Assembly: GCF_000234665.1 (NCBI RefSeq)
Contig: NC_018323.1
Span: 348,573-412,572 of the forward strand
DNA from: Leishmania mexicana MHOM/GT/2001/U1103
Taxonomy: Eukaryota; Euglenozoa; Kinetoplastea; Trypanosomatida; Trypanosomatidae
Length of the DNA: 64,000 nucleotides
Reading direction: 5' to 3'
The notes beneath the pieces are model-generated. The model did not search any database. It worked only from the letters and a program-made list of their open reading frames with translations, and had not been told where the DNA came from. Shown in pieces: positions 50,779 to 60,498 of this stretch (its first letter is position 1; the number at the start of each line of letters is the position of its first letter). The position numbers and the translations under genes were made by a program.

Positions 50779-52824
50779 ATGCACGCACCGACTGCGGTGG
50801 CACACATGTGGTGCACGCCCTCTGTCAGCGCACTTCGTCTGCGTCGGTGCCTCAGTGCTTCGGCGGTGGCGGCATCGCTCTCCTCAGTGCTACGGGTGGC
50901 TCAGCGCCACGTCACGGGCACCACTGGCTCTTTCAACGGTAAAGACGGCGAGAACAGTACTACGAAGGATCACGCGGACGGCAAGGGGGGCCCTGCGCCT
51001 CCTTCTGTGACTACAACGGCTACAGGCAGCGCTGCCAACCACGGCTTTCACGGTTGGAAGCGCTTCGACTCGTGCACCAGCGGCCACCACGATGTAGGCG
51101 CTGCTACGAGCCCGCGTAGCTCACCGCCGTCACCAGCGTCGTCTCCGTCCGCCTTCTCCCCAAGCCAAGATGCGGTCTCCATCGTCGATGGCAAGACGCG
51201 CGACAACGAAGCTCATCGACGCGCAACATCGGCGCGGCTCACGGACATGTTCGCCGACAGCGCGCGGCACTCGCGATGGATGCAGGAGCAGCTTCAGCAG
51301 TCACGCGGAAGCTCGGAGTACGCGGAAGAGACGGCGGCGCCACGGATGGTGCGCTCTCCCCACAGCACCGCGAACGCCAACCAACGTGGTTACGCCGTTG
51401 ACGAAGACGAAAATGGCAGTGCCGTGTCGGGCGCGGCAGATGCGACGGCACCCACAGCGCTGTCGGCCACCGCAGATGCCGACGTGTTGGAGCAAGAGTT
51501 GCTGGACGACAACTTCCTGTACTACCCGCCGCTGACAGTCATCGGCGAAGCGGGAGCTGCTGAGGCGACGCACGCTCTCCCGGGTGGCGAACCGGAGAGG
51601 TACGTCCCTGGCCAGCAGGTCATTCCGCCCGGCATGACGCGCTACCGGGTCGATGTGCAGTATCAAGGCAGTGATTTTGACGGGTGGTACAAGTCTGTGC
51701 AACGGACGAGAAACGGCAAGAATGGTGCATCAGCTGGCAGCACCGCTACTGCTGCGGCAGACTACGGCGCCGGCTCTCGCCACTTCGCCAAGGTCGTGCT
51801 GGAGGAGGCGCTAGCTGTCGCGCTGGACGTGCCGACGGTGAGCATCGTTGCCGCTGTCATTCCAGAGACGGGCGTGTCGGTGCGCCGCCTGACGTGCCAT
51901 GTAGACGTGCCGAGCGAGGTGGAGCTGCAACCACGCACCATCCTGCAGCGCACGACACTGTGGCTGCATCAGCGTCGACAGCCGCTTGCCGTTCTCAGCT
52001 GTCACCCATGCCGTAACCAGGATTTCCATGCCCGACACAACGGAGTGCGGCGGGTGTACTGCTACCGCATTCTAAACCGCATTGCACCTCCCCTGTTTGA
52101 CGCAGGGTTGCAGTGGCACGTGGACCGCTACCTCGATGTCCCGCGCATGCAGCGCATGGCACGTCTCATGGAAGGGACACACGATTACGGCTTCTTTGCT
52201 GACAGCAAGATGGCGAACGCATTGCGGCGCGCTGCTGCCTCTTCTACCGGAAGCGGTCGAGGGGGGCCGGTGGTGTCTTCGGCGTACAGCGCGGAGCATG
52301 AGCCACTAACTAGCCACGGCCTGAGGCGTGGCGAGGCGCCAGCGGCGCCGAAGGTGACGGTCGAGCGCGGTCTTTCTCAGCTCGAGCGCGCTGCGGCCTT
52401 GCCGACCTTCAACGAGTACGGCCAGCGCGTCATCACGTACCAAGCGAAGCCGCACGAGTACCACAAAGCCCGCACAAACCTCCCGACCATCCGCACACTC
52501 GACAAGATTGAAGTGGTGCGGCAGGAGGACGAGATTCTCATCTGGTTTGTCGGTCAGTCCTTCCTGCGCCATCAGATCCGCAACATGGTGAGCGTGCTCA
52601 AAGCAGGCGGGCACGGCCTCTGGGACGATCAGGAGCTCCAGCACGCCTTTCAGAGCGGCTTCGAGGTATCGCGCAAGAAGTTCAAGCGCGAGCGCCTATC
52701 TCCAGCACCTGTTCATGGCCTCACGCTGTGGGACGTCGAGTACCCCGCGCAGCACCGGTCAGACTTTGTACCCTACGTAGATGCGGGACCTTACGAGCCC
52801 GTGGACGTCTCGACGCAGCACTAG
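50779..52824 (+). CDS. TruA-family pseudouridine synthase fold, catalytic Asp not seen
   Basis: A 681-residue protein. The N-terminal 50 residues (MHAPTAVAHMWCTP...; RLRRCLSASAV) look like a mitochondrial presequence, followed by a disordered stretch to about 280. A TruA/Pus1/Pus3-type domain fills about 287-665: RYRVDVQYQGSDFDGW, then VAAVIPETGVSVRR where active enzymes have the GRTDAGVHA motif, then FHARHNGVRRVYCYRI (about 415), MEGTHDYGFF, and the C-terminal FVGQSFLRHQIRNMVSVL (about 592-610). The catalytic aspartate position holds Glu (about residue 363) and the preceding Arg-Thr is Ile-Pro, so uridine isomerisation is unlikely. A structural role in RNA or ribosome assembly is possible. 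The ATG at 50779 is the first in frame. Confidence 0.8.
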   Translation: MHAPTAVAHMWCTPSVSALRLRRCLSASAVAASLSSVLRVAQRHVTGTTGSFNGKDGENSTTKDHADGKGGPAPPSVTTTATGSAANHGFHGWKRFDSCTSGHHDVGAATSPRSSPPSPASSPSAFSPSQDAVSIVDGKTRDNEAHRRATSARLTDMFADSARHSRWMQEQLQQSRGSSEYAEETAAPRMVRSPHSTANANQRGYAVDEDENGSAVSGAADATAPTALSATADADVLEQELLDDNFLYYPPLTVIGEAGAAEATHALPGGEPERYVPGQQVIPPGMTRYRVDVQYQGSDFDGWYKSVQRTRNGKNGASAGSTATAAADYGAGSRHFAKVVLEEALAVALDVPTVSIVAAVIPETGVSVRRLTCHVDVPSEVELQPRTILQRTTLWLHQRRQPLAVLSCHPCRNQDFHARHNGVRRVYCYRILNRIAPPLFDAGLQWHVDRYLDVPRMQRMARLMEGTHDYGFFADSKMANALRRAAASSTGSGRGGPVVSSAYSAEHEPLTSHGLRRGEAPAAPKVTVERGLSQLERAAALPTFNEYGQRVITYQAKPHEYHKARTNLPTIRTLDKIEVVRQEDEILIWFVGQSFLRHQIRNMVSVLKAGGHGLWDDQELQHAFQSGFEVSRKKFKRERLSPAPVHGLTLWDVEYPAQHRSDFVPYVDAGPYEPVDVSTQH

Positions 52825-54024
52825 CGGTGACGCGACGACTGAAGGCAATGCAACAGGGTGTGAAGGACGGAGGGAGGCCGAGCATGGTGCTTCGCCTGTG
52901 TGCGAAGATGTCGACATGGTGATGGGAGACGGGGAGAGAACAGAGAGGGCTTTCGCAGATACGAAGGCGAGCGGGAGGTGAGGGGTGCTCTCTCGTCTTG
53001 CACTGCAGCTCCTCCTCCCCCCCCCCGCCCCACCCCCTCTCCTGGCCCCTATTCGTGCTTGATATAGGTCTGGCTGATCACGCATGCATGCATGCGTGTG
53101 TGTGTGTGTGCTTCCACAGAGGTGTTAAACCCCTAAGGCTAACAGAAACATGAGCAACAAGGGCAAGTCATGTGCGCGACGCGATCGGCCTTCCCTCCCT
53201 CCCCCCACTCTGCTTCTCGTATCGAGCGCTGCAGGCGTGCTTGGCGATCAGGGTCTACGAAAGCTAAGAGAGAGAAAGCGCAGGAGCTGCAACGCGCAGA
53301 GGCAGCGGTACCGACGCGCCTCTCGGTTTGCCTCCGCGGGTGACGTGTTTGGTCATGGGCGCTTGGGAGAGACGGGGAGGAACAAGGAGAAGACGGAGGC
53401 TTCGCATGCAAGCTCCCGTTGCCGCGCCCTCTCCACACAATACCACCACCGCCCCTGCCCCCCTCCCTCCCTTTCTCCTGGTGTCCTTCGCTGCGGCGCC
53501 CCTCTCGCCCTCGGGCTGCTTCGGATGCGTTTACTCTACCTGGGTGCGTGCTTTTACCCCTCCTCCTGTCACTGCCACCTCCACGTCCTTCCTTTGACAC
53601 ACACACACTCCCCCTCCCTCTCAGCGTGGTATCATCCAGCACGCAAGCTCTCACACACATACGTATATACGCAACTCACAGAGCAGAGCCCGCCCCGCCC
53701 CGCCTCGCCCCCCTTCTCCTCCTCCTCTCTCCCAACGCTTTGTTTCCCGTCCGTTGTTGTCGAGCTATATATATATATATATACATGTATATGTGTAGTG
53801 CGTGCTGCCTTTCTCAACCCTTTCGTTGTCGCTCTGCTTTCCTCAGTAGGTACAGGCAGAAGCGTTGACAGCTTCGAGTGATTTGCCTCACAGGGAGTCC
53901 CCCTCCCCTTCCCTTCCCCTAAAAAAAAAATAGGGCAGACGACCACCACGACCGGGCATACCAGCACGACCACCGCCACCTCATCTCCTTTTACCCCGCC
54001 CCACTCCAGTGCTCCTCGCCAAAG
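52825..54024. other. Intergenic region, no gene seen
   Basis: A spacer of 1.2 kb with GCATGC repeats and TG run at 53080-53110, C runs at 53019-53030, TA repeat at 53766-53783 and an A run at 53921-53929. The last AG before the Cir_N gene after pyrimidines is at 54008-54009. Confidence 0.55.
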
Positions 54025-54888
54025 ATGTACCGCGCGCACAGCAAGGACATCAACCGGAACAAGAGCTTCCACCCCTTGACGTACCGCAACTTGCACCGCG
54101 TCGAGCAGCTCAAGGAGGAGGCCGAGCTCAACAAGCAGAAGGCAGATGAGCGGCAGAAGGAGCTGCAGCGCGATCAGGAAGAGCGTCGTTACGATGAGCT
54201 GGTGCTGGCAAACTCGGCGGACTCGCTCAGCGGCGAACTGGCACGCTACCGACAGACGCGCAGCATCTTCGCCGCCGAGTATGAGGCAGACGCCAAAGCA
54301 GCCAAGGATGCGCCTGTTGCGTCACCGCACTCGCCACAAGTCAGCAAGCAGGAAGTGCAGCTGAAGATGTCCACCGGCGCGTCGTTCTCCGCAAACAGCT
54401 TCCTCAGCAAGTTTAAAAAAGAGGCCTCCTACGGGCCGACGTGTGCGATGGTGAAACCAGAAGTACCCGACAACACTGCCGCTGCTTCTAGCGCAGTCGC
54501 CTCCGCGGAGGCAGAGGCGTCCATGAGGAAGCGGCCACGAGAGGATGCGCATAGCAACAGTCCCTCTAGCGCCCACAACAGCAACGGCTGTGGCGAAGGT
54601 GCGACGAAGAGGAGAGGTGACGGTGGCGAGAGTGCGCCCGCTACTGGCTTTGTTACCAGCGCGGAAGCGGCACAGCTTCGAAAGGCGCTGAACCTCGCAC
54701 AGAAGCAGCGGCACGACCCTCTCATGCGAGTAAAGGCGTACCAGAACAGCTGCGTCGCCGCCGCCGCCGCCGCCGCCAGGCAGCTGCACCGTAAGCAAGA
54801 GACCCGCGAAGTGGCAAAGCACGACGACGATAAAGACAAGCTGCAGAGTCGCATCCGCGAGCTGTTGGCTCTCAAGAAGAAAAAGTAG
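54025..54888 (+). CDS. Cir_N-domain protein, probable splicing-associated factor (CWC25/LENG1-like)
   Basis: A 287-residue protein. Residues about 10-60 match the Cir_N domain (N-terminal domain of CBF1-interacting corepressor): NRNKSFHPLTYRNLHRVEQL followed by a long charged helix KEEAELNKQKADERQKELQRDQEERRYDEL. The domain occurs in spliceosome-linked proteins such as CWC25 and in LENG1; in a trypanosomatid the partner machinery would be trans-splicing. Further on: a short TGASFSANSFLSKFKKEASYGP block (about 118-140), basic nuclear-signal-like clusters (MRKRPRED, ATKRRGDGG), then a C-terminal helical part (about 210-287) with an Ala run (VAAAAAAARQ) and a terminal ALKKKK. Which Cir_N family member it is cannot be settled by eye. 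Confidence 0.72.
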   Translation: MYRAHSKDINRNKSFHPLTYRNLHRVEQLKEEAELNKQKADERQKELQRDQEERRYDELVLANSADSLSGELARYRQTRSIFAAEYEADAKAAKDAPVASPHSPQVSKQEVQLKMSTGASFSANSFLSKFKKEASYGPTCAMVKPEVPDNTAAASSAVASAEAEASMRKRPREDAHSNSPSSAHNSNGCGEGATKRRGDGGESAPATGFVTSAEAAQLRKALNLAQKQRHDPLMRVKAYQNSCVAAAAAAARQLHRKQETREVAKHDDDKDKLQSRIRELLALKKKK

Positions 54889-55681
54889 AGCCACGAGGCG
54901 GAAGGTGTGCGTGATTGCGTGCTCGTCTTCGTGAATCGGAGATGCGAGTCCCCCTGTTGCGTGGTGTGGACCCACCAGACCTCTCCTATGGCATTCGCCT
55001 CTCTGAGTGTTGGCTTCTTCCCCCACCCACCCATACACTCACGGCGACGTGCGCGCTGGCAGGACAGCACATCGGCTATGCGCAAAAGGAAAAGACGTAT
55101 GCTGTTCAACAACAAAACGAAATTGAACGTGAACTACGCAGTGAGCGTGCATGCATCGATGGGCTGTTTCGGCTTCCTCAACAGCGAGGAAGAGCACACC
55201 GAGCACGCCGCACCTCCTCAGAGATTTGCCCCGCTCTGTTCTTGGTCGAGGTGTTTGTCTCCGCCTCCTCCTCCTCCCCTCCTCCTCTCTCTTCAACTGC
55301 TTATCGTACCCCTGCCCCACCCCTTCTCATCTCCCCGCTGCTGTCTCGGCGCAACGGGGCTATCGAGCCACGGCGGTGGCAACGACGACGACGACACTCG
55401 TCGCCGTCGCCGTCTCCTCTCGCTCTCGCCTCCGCAACCTAGAAACGCGCACACAGGCGCACATCAGCTTTATTGTTTGCTGCTGGATCGAAGGCTTCCC
55501 CCCCCCGCCTCGCCCCTTTCCGGTGTTTCGATTCAAGCCACCCACCACTCCCTGTACCTTCCGTGCTGACGGCGTCGCTTCCCTTGAGCTCACCATCTCG
55601 CATCCACGACCCTCCCTCTACCTGCATCCTTTCCTGTTGAACGGAAGTATTACTAACACACACACACACAGATTCAGGAAG
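54889..55681. other. Intergenic region, no gene seen
   Basis: A spacer of 0.8 kb. The frame of the next gene is open through this region from 55151, but the product is low-complexity Ser/Pro/His sequence and the tract before 55682 has acceptor-like AGs (55643-55644, 55670-55671). Confidence 0.55.
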
Positions 55682-57583
55682 ATGCCGACGTTGGCCGTGG
55701 CGAAGGACTACATCTGCCGGCTGATTGGCAGGTCCTACACGGACGAGGAGTTTAACGACCTGTGTTTCCAGTTCGGGCTGGAGCTCGATGACATTACGAG
55801 TGAGAAGGAAATGTTCATGCGGGAGCAGGGTAAAAGCGCGAAGGCGAACGTGGCTCCGACGGAAGCCCCTGCGCACCTTTCGGAGGAGAAGCTCTATAAA
55901 ATCGACACCCCAGCAAACCGTCACGACCTTCTCACGGCGGAGGGCATGGCCTGCGCGCTGAAGGTGTTCATGGGGGCAATGCCACTCCCCAACTACCGCG
56001 TCCTCAACCGCGCGAACCCGCTCTACCGCATGACCGTGGAGAAAAGCGTGAAGAACGTGCGCGACTACGTTGTGTGCGCTGTCCTTCGCAACATCCGCTT
56101 CAACGAGCGCAGCTACAACAGCTTCATCGACTACCAGGAGAAGCTCCACGCCGGGTTGGCCCGCCGCCGCACGCTGGCCTCGGTTGGCACCCACGATCTA
56201 GACAAGGTGAACACGATGGACTTTATCTACGCCTGCCGCCCGCGAGAGACCATCCGGTTTGTTCCGCTGCGGCAGACAAGGGAGCTGAACTGCGCAGGCG
56301 ACGGCCTCGCTCAGTACTACGCCGAGGACCGCCACATTGGCAAGTACGTACCGCTCATCTCCTCCCTTCCGACCTACCCGGTTGTGTACGACGGCACTGG
56401 TCAGAACGTGCTCTCGTTGCCGCCAATCATCAACTCGCACTACTCGGCCATCTCCGTGGACACCAGAAACATCTTCATCGAGTGCACAGCCCCAGACCAC
56501 TACAAGGCGCAGGTGCTGGTGAACCAGCTCGTGTGTGCCTTCTCGGCCTACTGCGAGGATCCCTTCACCGTGGAGGCGGTGCAGGTGAACTATGAGGAGC
56601 CGACACCGGACGGGACAACGTCGCTGGTGACGCCAACGATGGAGACGAAGGAAATGACGATGAACATCGCACGCCTCAACTCAATCATCGGCATTAAAAT
56701 GAAAGATGGTGCTGAGTGCGCGCAGCTGCTCAAGAAGATGATGTACACGATCAAGACAACGACGGAGAGTGAGGTGACGGTGACGGTGCCGCCGATGCGC
56801 ACGGACGTCATTGGCGTCGCGGACGTGATGGAGGATGTCGCCATCGCGTACGGCTATGACAATATCACCTACGTGGAGTGCAAGACCCATGGCCCTGTGA
56901 CGCAGACGCCGCTGAGCAAGGTGGCGCAGCTGCTGCGCACTGAGATGGCCTGCGCAGGCTACACGGAGCTGCTGACGTTGTCGCTCTGCTCACGCGCCGA
57001 TGCGTTCGAGAACCTCGGCCGCGTGGACGACGAGGTCGCGGCGCACATCGCCAATCCGCAGACGATGGAGTTCCAGGTGTGTCGCCCATCGCTGCTGCCC
57101 GGTATTCTGAAGACGCTCGCGACGAACAAGTCGAAGCCTCTGCCGCAGCGCTTCTTCGAGTGCGCGGACGTCGTCCTGCTGGATAACGAGCGGAACTTCC
57201 CACCGGTGCTAGAGCTGAAGACGGACTACGCGTCCTGCGGTGCCCGCAACCAGAGACACCTCGCCGCCGCGCACTGCAACGGCAGCTCTAGTGGATTTGA
57301 GAGCATTCACGGCCTCACCGAACTCGCCCTGCTCAAGCTTGGCGTCCCGTCAAAAGCGGAGATAGCAGAGGACTATGAGGGCGACTTCTACACCCTGGAG
57401 AAGGGCGAGGACGGGGCTTTCTTTCCTGGCCGCGCCATGGACATCATTCTTCACCGCGCTGGTCAGGCAGTGCGCATCGGGCACCTCGGCGTCATCCACC
57501 CGAACACGCTCAAGGCATACGATATTCCGAACACGTGCTCGTACATGGAGCTCAACATCCAGTTCTTGTGCGTCCCTCTGTAG
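55682..57583 (+). CDS. Cytosolic phenylalanyl-tRNA synthetase, beta subunit
   Basis: A 633-residue beta chain of the alpha2-beta2 phenylalanyl-tRNA synthetase, which charges tRNA-Phe in the cytosol. The start MPTLAVAKDYICRLIGRSYTD matches the usual eukaryotic/archaeal start; KIDTPANRHDLLTAEGMACAL is the conserved B-domain motif; a B3/B4-like region follows (about 115-290, including PLISSLPTYPVVYDGTGQNVLSLPPIINS), then the B5 region (about 320-400) and the catalytic-like core (about 410-620: YTELLTLSLCSRADAF, PSLLPGILKTL, FFECADVVL, RIGHLGVIHPNTL). Length is slightly above the usual 590-610. The ATG at 55682 is set by homology; the frame is open upstream without coding character. No organellar signal is seen. 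Confidence 0.95.
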   Translation: MPTLAVAKDYICRLIGRSYTDEEFNDLCFQFGLELDDITSEKEMFMREQGKSAKANVAPTEAPAHLSEEKLYKIDTPANRHDLLTAEGMACALKVFMGAMPLPNYRVLNRANPLYRMTVEKSVKNVRDYVVCAVLRNIRFNERSYNSFIDYQEKLHAGLARRRTLASVGTHDLDKVNTMDFIYACRPRETIRFVPLRQTRELNCAGDGLAQYYAEDRHIGKYVPLISSLPTYPVVYDGTGQNVLSLPPIINSHYSAISVDTRNIFIECTAPDHYKAQVLVNQLVCAFSAYCEDPFTVEAVQVNYEEPTPDGTTSLVTPTMETKEMTMNIARLNSIIGIKMKDGAECAQLLKKMMYTIKTTTESEVTVTVPPMRTDVIGVADVMEDVAIAYGYDNITYVECKTHGPVTQTPLSKVAQLLRTEMACAGYTELLTLSLCSRADAFENLGRVDDEVAAHIANPQTMEFQVCRPSLLPGILKTLATNKSKPLPQRFFECADVVLLDNERNFPPVLELKTDYASCGARNQRHLAAAHCNGSSSGFESIHGLTELALLKLGVPSKAEIAEDYEGDFYTLEKGEDGAFFPGRAMDIILHRAGQAVRIGHLGVIHPNTLKAYDIPNTCSYMELNIQFLCVPL

Positions 57584-60498
57584 GGCGGCGCCGTCCGGGT
57601 GAGAGAGGAAAGGAAAGGCGGGTGTTTATGCGCGCACGGAGAGTGCATGTGCATGTGCGTGTGTGTGTGTGTGTGTGTGGCAACTTGACCGAGGGGCAGG
57701 AGGGAAGTCGGAAACCGAAACGACACGTGGGTGTGCTTCTTTGTGTCCACCCACCACCTCACCCATCTTCCCCCCCCCTCTCTCTGTGTGTCTCCCTAAC
57801 CCACTCAACGGGTGAGCATCTTGAGCTGGTTAGAGCGGAGAAGGTGGCGCAAAGTGGGGAGTGGGTGAAGGCGTGGGGGAGAGGTGTACTTTGCTTTTCC
57901 CATGCTGCACCTCACGCATAGTGAGCTGGCGCTATCCTGGCACCCTCGTTCCTCTCACGACGATCCCGCCACGCACACACGCGCACGCCACCCTCCTCCA
58001 AAAAAAAAATAACTCATCTCGATCTTTGATGAGGCTGTGCCGCTTCTGTTGTCTTTCCCGTGTGCTGCGTGCGTGTGTGTCGGAGACGCGCGGGCATACA
58101 AGGGGGACGCACAGCGGAGCAGACGAACGACACGGGAAGCGAGTGGCGGCGGGCTAATGGTCTAACTAGTCTCTAAACATATGTTTGTCGTGGTATTGCT
58201 GTTGTTTATGGTGCCGCGTGTGCCTCCCATCGCATCTCTCGTCCTTGGGGAGAAGGTGTGTGTGTGTGTATGTGTGGAGGGAGGGGGTGCCAAGCAGCAC
58301 CCCTATCCCCGCCCCCTGCCAGATGCCAGAGCCGCTTCTGCTGGTGACAAGGGGAAGGGGGGCCAGGTCCCTGCAGCCTAGAGAAGGTCAGCGTAATGCA
58401 TCGCCACGGATGTCGGCGGTCAGGCCCTGGATGGGTGCTGCGTCGGAGCCACCTGTGACCGTGGGCGCGTGGGTGCCATCCATGTGTGACGGGTGAAGTG
58501 CCCGCGTGACTCGAACGCATCTCTCACCCGGGCCCCTTCCACCACCCACTGGTTCGAGGGAGCAGCTGTGCGGCAACCTGCAAGGCTGCAGGCATGGGAA
58601 GGGGTCTTTGACCTCGTGCCGCATGGCAGCGGAATGGGCACACGCTGAAAGCGGAAGTGTTGGGTGGGTGGGTGTCTGTCACGTTGTTCCGCGCGCGCTC
58701 TCGGTCTTTTCCTCTCTTGCCTTTCGCTTCTGCAGGTGCCATGTGCGAGGGAGGGAGGAAGCAGTGGCTTTGATGCCGCACACATACGTCTGCCTCTATC
58801 GTTCATGTAGCCACACCATCACAGCCATGCAAGCGTGCCGATGTCCCCTGTTGCGCTACGTGCTTCACTGGAGCGGCATTGTCCCATTTCGCTTCTCGCG
58901 TTGCTTGCGCTGTTCCCCCACCCATCACTCGGCAGAAGGATGTGAAATGGCGTGGAGAGGGAGAGCGATGGCCATAGCGAGAGATACACAACTGCTTTTT
59001 GGAGGGGCACTGTAGGTCGAGCTCCTCGGCGTGGAGCAGTTGTGTGCGCGTGTGCGTGCGCGCGTTCGAACGAAGAAGGAAAGAGAATGGCAGGATGGCG
59101 GGAGCCAACTGCGCACACCTCCTCCGCGCCTTTGAAAAGACTTGTAGGCGAGTGTGCCCATGGGCCGATAGCTGCGGACGGCGCCGAGTCGCTGCACCCG
59201 TACACATACAGGCATGCTCACATTGCTCAGGCCGCACTTGATCGGGGGTGCCCATCGATGCAACATAAAAGGCTGCATCGCCTCCCCCCCCCCTTCCACA
59301 CACACACACCTGACCCCGCCCTGCTCACTTCCATTGTCTTCCCTTTTACCTTCCCCTGCCTCTCCGCGTAGCCGATCAAAACGAAACGGCGATACGCGCG
59401 GCTCCACGAGAGCGTATTCTTGCTGCGGTGCTGCTGCCGGAAGCTGCGGACTGCTTGATTGCCCTTCGAGCTGCGCAACCGCGCGCACGCGCTGCCCCTC
59501 CCCCTCCCCCCCCCACCGGGAACGCAGTCGTAGCGCTTGCCTTCTCCACGTCGTCCTCTTTTATCGACTTCACCCAAAGTCACCACCTCACCGCAGGTAT
59601 AATCCGCTCGCTTCCGCCACAAAAGACTCAGTGCATCCGTGTCTGCTTTGCACGTGTGGCGGACACAGCGAACTCGACATCGAAATTTAGGATAGAAGGC
59701 CAACGCCCTCCCATAGACGCCAGCACCTCTGGTGCTGCTAGAGTACACGTGCGCCGGTGTATATACACACGCCGTTCGCTTGCGCATGATTCGTGCTCCC
59801 CTGCCTCCATATCTTCTCTTGTTGGTGCTGTTCCTCGCGTGTTGCGTCATCACGCACCCCATAGACGTTACCTGTACGAGTGGTCCCACCCATCCCCGCG
59901 CCCCGCCACGGCCGAGAAGCACCCGCACTGAGCGCTGTCGTTGTGCTCTTGCTTCGCCTGTCCCTCATCTTCTTCTTTCACATTCAACTGTCGGAGGAGG
60001 GAGGCTGGACTTCTCGCTGTGCTCGCTGTTCTTTGCGAAGCTCACTTGTATCGTTTCCGTGGGTGTCGTGTGTAGGGGGAGGGGGGGGGACTCTGCCTCC
60101 GCTGCCGCCTGCGCTGCCCTGCGCTGTTCTACCCCTCTGTGAGGAGGCGGTACCGACAGACAAGCCATATGCTGAGACACACCTTTGTTAGGAGCTCCCG
60201 TCTGGGCCCGACGCGGCCGCCGGGTGTGAGGGTGCCTGGCGGGCTGAGTAGAAGCGTACCGCACACGATTGGCTGCGCGAAGCGTGACGACTGCGCTGTT
60301 CGACGTGTCAATGTACCTTTCTCGCCGCCCCCCATCGCTGCATCTTGCATTTCGGCGGCGGCGACGGCGGAGAGTGCATTGCGCGCATGGCTGCAGTGCC
60401 GTGGCACGGTGTCTGTAGCGCGCACGTGTGCCGTCGCATGTCAGCGCCGCACCATTACCTTCTCCTACTGCGACCGAGTTCCCTGTATCCGCTTCGAC
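57584..60498. other. Long intergenic region with a SIDER2 relic
   Basis: A spacer of 2.9 kb. It holds a TG repeat at 57658-57678, a degenerate SIDER2 element at about 58300-58700, C runs and CA repeat at 59284-59310, and a TGTATATA motif at 59757-59764. Frames over 100 codons in 58500-60140 start at non-ATG codons or lie in low-complexity DNA; none is called. The frame of the last gene is open upstream of its ATG to at least 60301 but without an in-frame ATG. Confidence 0.55.
58300..58700 (+). mobile_element. Degenerate SIDER2-type retroposon relic, sense, after the PheRS gene
   Basis: Aligns by eye with the antisense block at 6340-6770 and, more weakly, with 37300-37500. Shared landmarks in order: GGGGCCAG or GGGGGGCCAGG, GAAGGTCAG, GATGTCGGCGG (58409-58419), GGTGCCATCCAT, CGTGACTCGA, GTGCGGC and CCTGCAAGGC. 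The pyrimidine bias of surrounding DNA is broken here. It lies 0.7 kb after the stop codon, so likely in the 3' untranslated region. Ends approximate. Confidence 0.5.

Noticed and set aside
55151..55681. 177-codon N-terminal extension of the PheRS beta chain
   Set aside because: Low-complexity, upstream of likely acceptors, and the family starts at the MPT methionine.
58540..58570. GGTTCGAG near 58550 as a possible tRNA B box
   Set aside because: No matching A box or acceptor stem could be found at the right distance; the sequence belongs to the SIDER2 relic.
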